Below, in pieces: positions 15,379 through 20,304 of a stretch of DNA of 20,304 bases. The notes beneath the pieces were generated by a model that did not search any database, was not told where the DNA came from, and was given only the letters and a program-made list of their open reading frames with translations. This DNA comes from Nitrospinota bacterium (GTDB lineage Bacteria; Nitrospirota; Thermodesulfovibrionia; Thermodesulfovibrionales; UBA1546), in the NCBI GenBank assembly GCA_018896985.1, contig JAHILQ010000150.1, forward strand, positions 1 to 20,304, read 5' to 3'. Made by a program: the position numbers and the translations under genes. Positions within the stretch are counted from its first letter, which is position 1; the number at the start of each line of letters is the position of its first letter.

Positions 15379-15808
15379 TCAATTATATGGTATTAGCCCG
15401 GATATGGATTGCATAAATTCTTCCGCTGCTTTTTCAATGGGATACTCTTCTGCTTTGAGTCTTGTCTTATATCCCATAGATTCGCGGCTGGAAAGGGCAA
15501 TGCCTATTTTTTCCGCCAGAGCATCATAGTTCGTAAAGTCCTCCAGTACAAAGCCTTCCTCTCCATCCTGTATCAGTTCCGCCACGCCGTTGTTTCTGGT
15601 TGTGATAACAGGAAGTCCTGATGCCATTGCTACAAGCGTTGCATTGCTGAGCAGCGGCTGATATAAAGGTTGCTTCAGGCGTTTCTGCCCATTTTCTTGC
15701 CATAATGTGGATGTCGGCTTTTCCTCTGAAGCGGTCTATGAGCGTCTTCATATAGTTCTCAGCGCCGCCGTAAATCAGAAAGTTTTTCTTTATGAAAATA
15801 AGTTTCAT
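15379..15808 (-). pseudogene. GT4 glycosyltransferase with large internal deletion
   Basis: Reading leftward from 15808, MKLIFIKKNFLIYGGAENYM and KTLIDRFRGKADIHIMARKW are a GT-B N-terminus (WaaG-like style, with the GGAE donor-side loop). After AETPEATF the frame is lost near 15665. In another frame the C-terminal part starts YQPLLSNATLVAMASGLPVI and continues TTRNNGVAELIQDGEEGFVL to the stop at 15379. Roughly 230-260 residues in the middle are missing, against about 370 for the family. It is the only polysaccharide gene here on the - strand and faces away from the GH57 operon. Confidence 0.82.
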
Positions 15809-15878
15809 GCCTGCCCTATATTATCAGATTCTATATCTTCTGAGGTATAAATTAAGATATTAAGAGAATTGTATGTGC

Positions 15879-15884
15879 TATAAT
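15879..15884 (+). promoter_or_regulatory. Possible extended -10 promoter for the GH57 operon
   Basis: TATAAT at 15879-15884 is preceded by TGC (TGn extension at 15876-15878), which makes an extended -10 promoter. No good -35 stands 16-18 bases upstream. It faces the GH57 gene, 210 bases away, with the palindromic repeat of 15978-16043 in the leader. Confidence 0.4.
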
Positions 15885-15977
15885 TGTAGAACTAAAAATG
15901 AGATGTTCTGCAAGGCAATTCGTAAATTTGCAGGGAAATAAATACATATACACAGCGTCAGAAGTCGTAATCAGTTT

Positions 15978-16043
15978 GTCATTGTCCGGATTGACCGGAC
16001 AATCCAGTGTTTTCTGGATTCCCCGAGCAAGTCGGGGAATGAC
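15978..16043. repeat. Cloverleaf-like palindromic repeat element, 66 bp
   Basis: The element starts GTCATT and ends AATGAC. Within it are three consecutive hairpins: ttgtccgg/ccggacaa, ccag/ctgg and attccccga/tcggggaat. The last arm shares its final bases with the outer pair. The sequence style (gtcatt...attcccc...ggggaatgac) is that of dispersed REP/BIME-like or dRS3-like repeats in many bacterial genomes. It occupies the untranslated leader of the GH57 operon; the rest of the 15809-16094 gap has no gene I can support. Confidence 0.75.
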
Positions 16044-16094
16044 GTTGTTGTTGATTTATGATGCTCTATATAATTTAAGGGATATTAAATTCTA

Positions 16095-18242
16095 ATGTCA
16101 AAAATTTATCTTATACTCTCCATTCACAACCATCAGCCTGTGGGGAATTTTGACCATGTGCTTGAGGATGCTTATGAAAAGGCGTATCTGCCTTTTTTAA
16201 AGATGCTTGCTCTGCATCCAAAATTAAAGCTCGTTCTGCATTATTCGGGTAATCTGCTGGTATGGCTGGAGAAGAAACATCCTGAGGCGATTGATATGAT
16301 AACTGCTCTGATACGGGCAGGAAGAGTTGAACTGCTTTCAGGAGGATTCTACGAGCCGGTTCTTAGCTCCCTTCCGGAAGATGACAGGGTTATGCAGATA
16401 CGGGAAATGACTGCTTACATAAAAGATACGTTTGGATATACACCCAGAGGGATGTGGCTTGCGGAAAGAGTCTGGGAGCCGCATATGCCGAAATGCATCT
16501 CAAAGGCCGGCATTGAATACCTTCCGGTGGATGATTATCATTTCAAACTTGCAGGGGTTAATGACAGAGACCTTCTGGGTTACCATGTTACAGAGGAAAA
16601 CGGTTTCATGGTAAAAGTTTTTCCCGGCAGCGAGGAACTGAGATACAGTATTCCATTCAAGGATGTTGACAATGTAATGTCATATCTTAAAGAGGTTTCT
16701 ATGACTGGGGGATCTCCTCTTTTGACACTGGCGGATGACGGAGAGAAGTTCGGCGTCTGGCCTGAAACATTCAGCCATTGTTATAAAGACGGCTGGCTTG
16801 AAAATTTTTTCTCTGCGCTGGAGAAAAATTCCGACTGGCTAAAGACCACAACCTTTAACGAGTATCAGGAAAGATTCTATCCGGTTGGAAGGGTATATCT
16901 GCCGACGGCATCTTACAGGGAGATGGGTGAATGGGCTCTGCCTCCTGATGGAGCATTGGATTATGAATATGCATTAAATGAACTGAAAGGGTTATTTGGA
17001 GACAGGGCAAAGAGTTTTTTGAGAGGAGGCACATGGCGTTCCTTTTTTGTAAAATATCCTGAGTCAAATCATATCCATAAGAGAATGCTCCAGATAAGCA
17101 GGAAGGTACATGAAGCAGTAAAAAGGGTCAAAGGGTCAAAGGGTCAAAGGGTCAAGGGGCGTAGAAAAACTCTCAACTCCCAACTCCCATCTCCTAACTC
17201 GCTGTTGCATGAACTCTGGAAAGGGCAATGTAATGACGCCTACTGGCATGGCATATTCGGAGGCATTTATCTGCCACATCTGAGGTCTTCATTGTACAGG
17301 CACCTGCTTAACGCCGAATCAATGGCAGAAGAGGTATTAAAGGGTCAAGGGTCAAAGGGTCAAAGGGTCAAAGAATTTATAGAGGAAGGCGACCTTGATT
17401 GTGACGGATTCAGAGATATATGCATAAGCAAGGGAGATATGACGGCATTCTTTACAGAGGATAGCGGTGCGCTTATTGAGCTTTCATCAAAAGGAAAACA
17501 GGTAAATGTGCTTGATGTCCTTACGCGCAGGCCTGAGGCATATCATTCCAGAATATCTGAAACATCGCAGAATGATTCAGGTGAACTTAAAACAATTCAT
17601 GACAGACTTTCTGCCAAGGAATCAGGGATTACGGACTATCTGATATATGACAATTACAGAAGAGCATCGCTGCTTGACCATTTTTTTGATTATAATATAA
17701 GACTTGATAAACTGATGAGGTCGGAATACGAGGAGAAAGGTGATTTTATAGGCAGCCCTTATCTTCTGGAACGCATTAACGAAAGACAAGCATTGGGTGT
17801 CAGGCTCTCAAGGGAGGGACTTGCTTCCGGCAATAAAGTGAAGATTGATAAAAGTGTATTATTTAGAAAATCAGGAATTAGGGTTGACTATCTGATCGAA
17901 GGCGGGTATAGCGGCATATTTGCAACAGAGTTTAATCTTTCTTTTTTAGGTTCTCCATACCCCTCTATTCATGCAGGGGGAAAAGCTCTTTTTATGAAAG
18001 ATAAAGGGGCGCACAGCGGTATAAGGAGTTTTTACATTAAAGACGAATTCCTTAATATGAAACTGGAGTTCTCTTTTGATGAAAAAGTAGATGTGTGGCA
18101 TTATCCGATAGAGACTGTTTCTTTGTCAGAGGGGGGCGCTGAAAGATTATATCAGGGCACAGCATGTTTATTTATGAAAAAAATTGATTTTAACAGCAAT
18201 AAAAGATTAGGATTTAACATAAGTTTTGGAGAGGTGAAATGA
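16095..18242 (+). CDS. GH57 family alpha-glucan enzyme (4-alpha-glucanotransferase/alpha-amylase type)
   Basis: GH57 enzymes cut and transfer alpha-1,4-glucans, probably cytoplasmic here as no signal peptide is seen. Region 1 is HNHQP (residues 11-15). The catalytic glutamate is E124 in GMWLAERVWEP; the acid/base aspartate is D214 or D215 in LADDGEKFG; GGFYEP is also present. The central DUF1925-like part has QCNDAYWHGIFGGIYLPHLR. The C-terminal beta-sandwich (DUF1926-like) extends from about residue 470. The layout resembles Thermococcus litoralis 4-alpha-glucanotransferase. It has 715 residues, slightly long, because two lysine-rich inserts are encoded by tandem repeats (around residues 344-370 and 416-426). 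It overlaps the next gene by four bases. Confidence 0.92.
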   Translation: MSKIYLILSIHNHQPVGNFDHVLEDAYEKAYLPFLKMLALHPKLKLVLHYSGNLLVWLEKKHPEAIDMITALIRAGRVELLSGGFYEPVLSSLPEDDRVMQIREMTAYIKDTFGYTPRGMWLAERVWEPHMPKCISKAGIEYLPVDDYHFKLAGVNDRDLLGYHVTEENGFMVKVFPGSEELRYSIPFKDVDNVMSYLKEVSMTGGSPLLTLADDGEKFGVWPETFSHCYKDGWLENFFSALEKNSDWLKTTTFNEYQERFYPVGRVYLPTASYREMGEWALPPDGALDYEYALNELKGLFGDRAKSFLRGGTWRSFFVKYPESNHIHKRMLQISRKVHEAVKRVKGSKGQRVKGRRKTLNSQLPSPNSLLHELWKGQCNDAYWHGIFGGIYLPHLRSSLYRHLLNAESMAEEVLKGQGSKGQRVKEFIEEGDLDCDGFRDICISKGDMTAFFTEDSGALIELSSKGKQVNVLDVLTRRPEAYHSRISETSQNDSGELKTIHDRLSAKESGITDYLIYDNYRRASLLDHFFDYNIRLDKLMRSEYEEKGDFIGSPYLLERINERQALGVRLSREGLASGNKVKIDKSVLFRKSGIRVDYLIEGGYSGIFATEFNLSFLGSPYPSIHAGGKALFMKDKGAHSGIRSFYIKDEFLNMKLEFSFDEKVDVWHYPIETVSLSEGGAERLYQGTACLFMKKIDFNSNKRLGFNISFGEVK
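17125..17155. repeat. Octamer tandem array in the GH57 gene (first)
   Basis: gggtcaaa three times plus gggtcaa. It is translated in frame as RVKGSKGQRVKG. Because the unit is 8 bp, the encoded pattern repeats every eight residues. Confidence 0.85.
17175..17202. repeat. Heptamer tandem array in the GH57 gene
   Basis: Four units: aactccc, aactccc, atctcct, aactcgc. Translated in frame as part of LNSQLPSPNSL. Only 19 bases separate it from the octamer array, but the unit is unrelated. Confidence 0.8.
17342..17372. repeat. Octamer/heptamer tandem array in the GH57 gene (second)
   Basis: gggtcaa followed by three gggtcaaa units, the same unit as at 17125-17155, translated as KGQGSKGQRVKE between the AESMAEEV helix and FIEEGDLDCDGF. 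Confidence 0.85.
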
Positions 18243-19981
18243 GAAAAAATGTAGAGCGTATGGCGCAGAACAGAAAATGGGGGCAACGGCTTCTTTTATC
18301 TTCTATATTGGTTCTGTTATCTGTTATCTGTTGTCTTGTACCCTTAGCCTCTTATGCTGATGATAATCCCCTCAGTCTGATGCGTGATGATGTCCTTTCA
18401 TATTTCAGTCCTCTGAAAGGCAAGGTTGTATCTGTTAATAATGGCATGGCTGTAATTAATATAGGCGAGAGGTCAAATGTAAAGAAGGGGATGAGATTTA
18501 TTGTATTCAGAGAAGGGGCGCCGTTTTTACATCCTGTCACAAAGGCGCCTATAGGAACGCTGGAAGCAGTCATCGGAAAAGCTGAGATTAAGGAAGCCGG
18601 TCATGATACATCGACGGCAGTTATTCTTAAGGGCGATGTCAAAGTGTCTGATAAAGTAAGGATTTCAGAAACAGGGGTTAGAATGCTTTTTTATCAGGGT
18701 AAAAATGTTGACTGGAGTCTCGGCGACTCGTATTACCGTCTCATAAAGGAGACCGGCAGGTTTGAGATTGTTGACACGGCAATTGAGACTGATAATGATT
18801 CAGAGGTGATGGCTGAGGCAAAGAGGCTTAATGCTGACGTCGTTCTAATTCTGTCTGCAAAAGAGGCGGCCGGCGATACAATGCTCAAACACAGGCTGTT
18901 GTGGGCTGATAATGCTTTAAAATTTGCCGAAGATGAGGTAAGAGTCGCTGTTGCATTTATGAAAGAATTAAGATTTGGCGAAGAATTTTTCGGGCCTCAG
19001 AAAGGCGATGTGAGAACCTTTGTAGACCTGCCTTTTGGGGTCAGGTTGATTACAGCCGGAGATATTGATGGTGATGGGAAGGCAGAGCTTTTGATGAGCA
19101 CAGGCAGTGATATACGCCTGTACTCATCAGGCGCTGCCGGAGACCTCAGCGGCCTTTATGAGATTAAAGGCACCCCTAAGGATGACCATATCTGGCTGGA
19201 TGTGTTAGACATCAACAGGGATGGCAAGGATGAGGTTATCCTGACCCTGATGAAAGATGATATGGTGGTTTCACGCATCTATGAGTTTAAGGATGGTAAA
19301 TTTTTCGTGCTGTGGGAAGGCGATGTTTTCTTAAAGCGGATAGGAAATGAACTTATTGCTCAGGAATATGAGCGGGGGGAAGGGTATAAAGGCGCTGTCT
19401 TTAAAGTTGCATGGGATAATGGATATAAAAAAGGAGACAATGTAAGCATTCCCCGTGGCGTGAATATTTACGATTTTATTTTTATAAATGAGCCTGTCGG
19501 AATCGACTCGCAACGAGACGGCAAAAGGTTAGCGCTTGCATATGATGACGCAGGGCATTTGAATCTTTATGATGAGGGTATAAGGATATGGAGAAGCAAG
19601 GGTGATTACGGAGGATTTCAGACAACATTTAAGCGTGTAACGCCGACTATAATGGTGGAAAGAGGTGAATGGGCGGTAAAGGACAGGCTTGTTATGCAGA
19701 ACAGGGAAATACTTGTTATAAAGAGAATTCCCCTTGTCGGAATGGCTAAGGGCATAGGATACAGCAAATCACAGATTAGAAGTTTATGGTGGACCGGAGT
19801 TTCCATGGAGGAAAGGACTATCATAGACGATATACCTGGAAAAGCCCTTGATTATACAATCGCGGACAATAGAATCATTGTGCTTGATATGCCTATGCTG
19901 GGAATAAAATTCAAGAATATCCTGAAAGGGGAAAACCCTATTGGAACAGCGCTTTATATATACCCGCTGAAAGGGAGGTAA
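18239..19981 (+). CDS. Secreted FlgT-C/FG-GAP(VCBS)-like protein
   Basis: A 580-residue exported protein. A signal peptide is visible at residues about 17-41 (QRLLLSSILVLLSVICCLVP, then LASYA before DDNP). Residues about 60-135 form a FlgT-C-like domain (KGKVVSVNNGMAVINIG, VKKGMRFIVFREG, PIGTLEAVIGKAEIKEAG). From about 270 there are FG-GAP/VCBS-like units with D-x-D-x-D-G calcium-loop motifs: ITAGDIDGDGKAELLM and LDVLDINRDGKDEVIL. A beta-propeller-like C-terminal part follows. It overlaps GH57 (ATGA at 18239-18242) and uppS (TAATG). Its role is not known; related proteins are periplasmic or surface proteins. Intact. Confidence 0.75.
   Translation: MRKNVERMAQNRKWGQRLLLSSILVLLSVICCLVPLASYADDNPLSLMRDDVLSYFSPLKGKVVSVNNGMAVINIGERSNVKKGMRFIVFREGAPFLHPVTKAPIGTLEAVIGKAEIKEAGHDTSTAVILKGDVKVSDKVRISETGVRMLFYQGKNVDWSLGDSYYRLIKETGRFEIVDTAIETDNDSEVMAEAKRLNADVVLILSAKEAAGDTMLKHRLLWADNALKFAEDEVRVAVAFMKELRFGEEFFGPQKGDVRTFVDLPFGVRLITAGDIDGDGKAELLMSTGSDIRLYSSGAAGDLSGLYEIKGTPKDDHIWLDVLDINRDGKDEVILTLMKDDMVVSRIYEFKDGKFFVLWEGDVFLKRIGNELIAQEYERGEGYKGAVFKVAWDNGYKKGDNVSIPRGVNIYDFIFINEPVGIDSQRDGKRLALAYDDAGHLNLYDEGIRIWRSKGDYGGFQTTFKRVTPTIMVERGEWAVKDRLVMQNREILVIKRIPLVGMAKGIGYSKSQIRSLWWTGVSMEERTIIDDIPGKALDYTIADNRIIVLDMPMLGIKFKNILKGENPIGTALYIYPLKGR
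18314..18334. repeat. Heptamer array in the signal-peptide codons
   Basis: Three units: ctgttat, ctgttat, ctgttgt. They encode part of the hydrophobic core (VLLSVICCL) of the exported protein's signal peptide. Confidence 0.65.
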
Positions 19982-20304
19982 TGTTGTCATACGATAAAAT
20001 ACCAGCGCATGTGGGAGTGATAATGGACGGCAACGGAAGATGGGCAGAGCTGCGCGGTTTTCCTCGAATAGAGGGGCACAGAAGGGGAGCGGAGAGGGCA
20101 AGAGAGATTATTACAGCGGCAATTGAGGCAGGAGTCAGGGTATTGACCCTTTATACCTTTTCCCTTGAAAACTGGCAAAGGCCAAAGGACGAAGTTACTG
20201 CGCTGATGAAGATTCTTGAGATATATCTGCGGAATGAATTCAATGAATTTATGGATAAGAAAATTGTCTTCAGAACCATAGGAGAGGTATGGAGGCTGCC
20301 GGAA
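19981..20304 (+). CDS. uppS: Isoprenyl (undecaprenyl) diphosphate synthase, 3' end cut by window edge
   Basis: UppS condenses isopentenyl units to the undecaprenyl diphosphate lipid carrier used for peptidoglycan and surface polysaccharides. The 108 codons in view read AHVGVIMDGNGRWAELRGF, where the Asp of MDGNGRWA binds the Mg-pyrophosphate, then IEGHRRGAERAREI and LTLYTFSLENWQRPKDE, all signature blocks of cis-prenyltransferases. The ATG overlaps the stop of the preceding gene by one base (taATG). The frame is open at the window end; the family has about 240-250 residues. It is an envelope gene next to a damaged polysaccharide locus. Confidence 0.95.
   Translation, partial: MLSYDKIPAHVGVIMDGNGRWAELRGFPRIEGHRRGAERAREIITAAIEAGVRVLTLYTFSLENWQRPKDEVTALMKILEIYLRNEFNEFMDKKIVFRTIGEVWRLPE

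Noticed and set aside
15898..16095. 65-residue + strand frame
   Set aside because: It runs through the palindromic repeat and has no ribosome site or family resemblance.
17125..17372. CRISPR-like repeated structure
   Set aside because: Units are only 7-8 bp without spacers and are part of a conserved coding frame.

Overview
The window looks like a chromosomal segment of a diderm bacterium with about 40-45% GC. It carries sigma-54, RapZ, long-form HPF, an isoprenyl-diphosphate synthase, an RfaH-type elongation factor and a GH57 glucan enzyme. The style (many heptamer-period repeats, asnB-rich polysaccharide genes) would fit Nitrospirota or a neighbouring 'deltaproteobacterial' lineage. That placement is inference: no rRNA or other phylogenetic marker is present.

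Left block (1-5037). Housekeeping genes run on the + strand and are all intact: the 3' part of rpoN, hpf, rapZ, a DUF218 (SanA/YdcF/ElyC-like) membrane protein and a 57-residue Trm112-like zinc protein. A 250-bp regulatory gap with inverted repeats follows. Then come a winged-helix regulator and an RfaH/NusG-like protein of 162 residues, one nucleotide apart. Seventy-eight bases after the RfaH-like gene lies GGCGGTAGCCTG, an almost perfect ops element (the RfaH recruitment and pause site). It stands directly before the first polysaccharide-export gene.

Middle block (5156-15808). This is a surface-polysaccharide locus in advanced decay. It holds a Wzm-like ABC permease with an internal deletion and a frameshift, an IS256-family element with a frameshifted transposase, a glycosyltransferase tail, and three separate 5' ends of asnB. 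It also holds an asnB/GT4 fusion, a methyltransferase with an in-frame stop, a frameshifted B12-binding radical SAM protein, a frameshifted GT2, an intact DUF2304 gene and an internally deleted GT4 on the - strand. Two compact, intact modules sit among these wrecks, each directly behind an asnB start fragment: a DUF6922-like/AbiEii-like nucleotidyltransferase pair and a DUF4143 ATPase with its own strong promoter. From about 11740 to 14520 the base composition rises to about 50-57% GC, with sharp edges inside genes, which suggests an imported segment.

Right block (15809-20304). Intact genes resume after a cloverleaf-like 66-bp repeat: a GH57 alpha-glucan enzyme, a secreted FlgT-C/FG-GAP-like protein and the start of uppS. 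These three overlap by a few bases and look like one operon.

A recurring theme is short tandem repeats with a period of 7 (sometimes 8) bp. They occur at no fewer than eight places with unrelated unit sequences: before rapZ, before asnB copy B, inside asnB, three times inside the GH57 gene, and in the signal-peptide region of the FG-GAP-like protein. They behave like a family of heptamer arrays that tolerates coding sequence.
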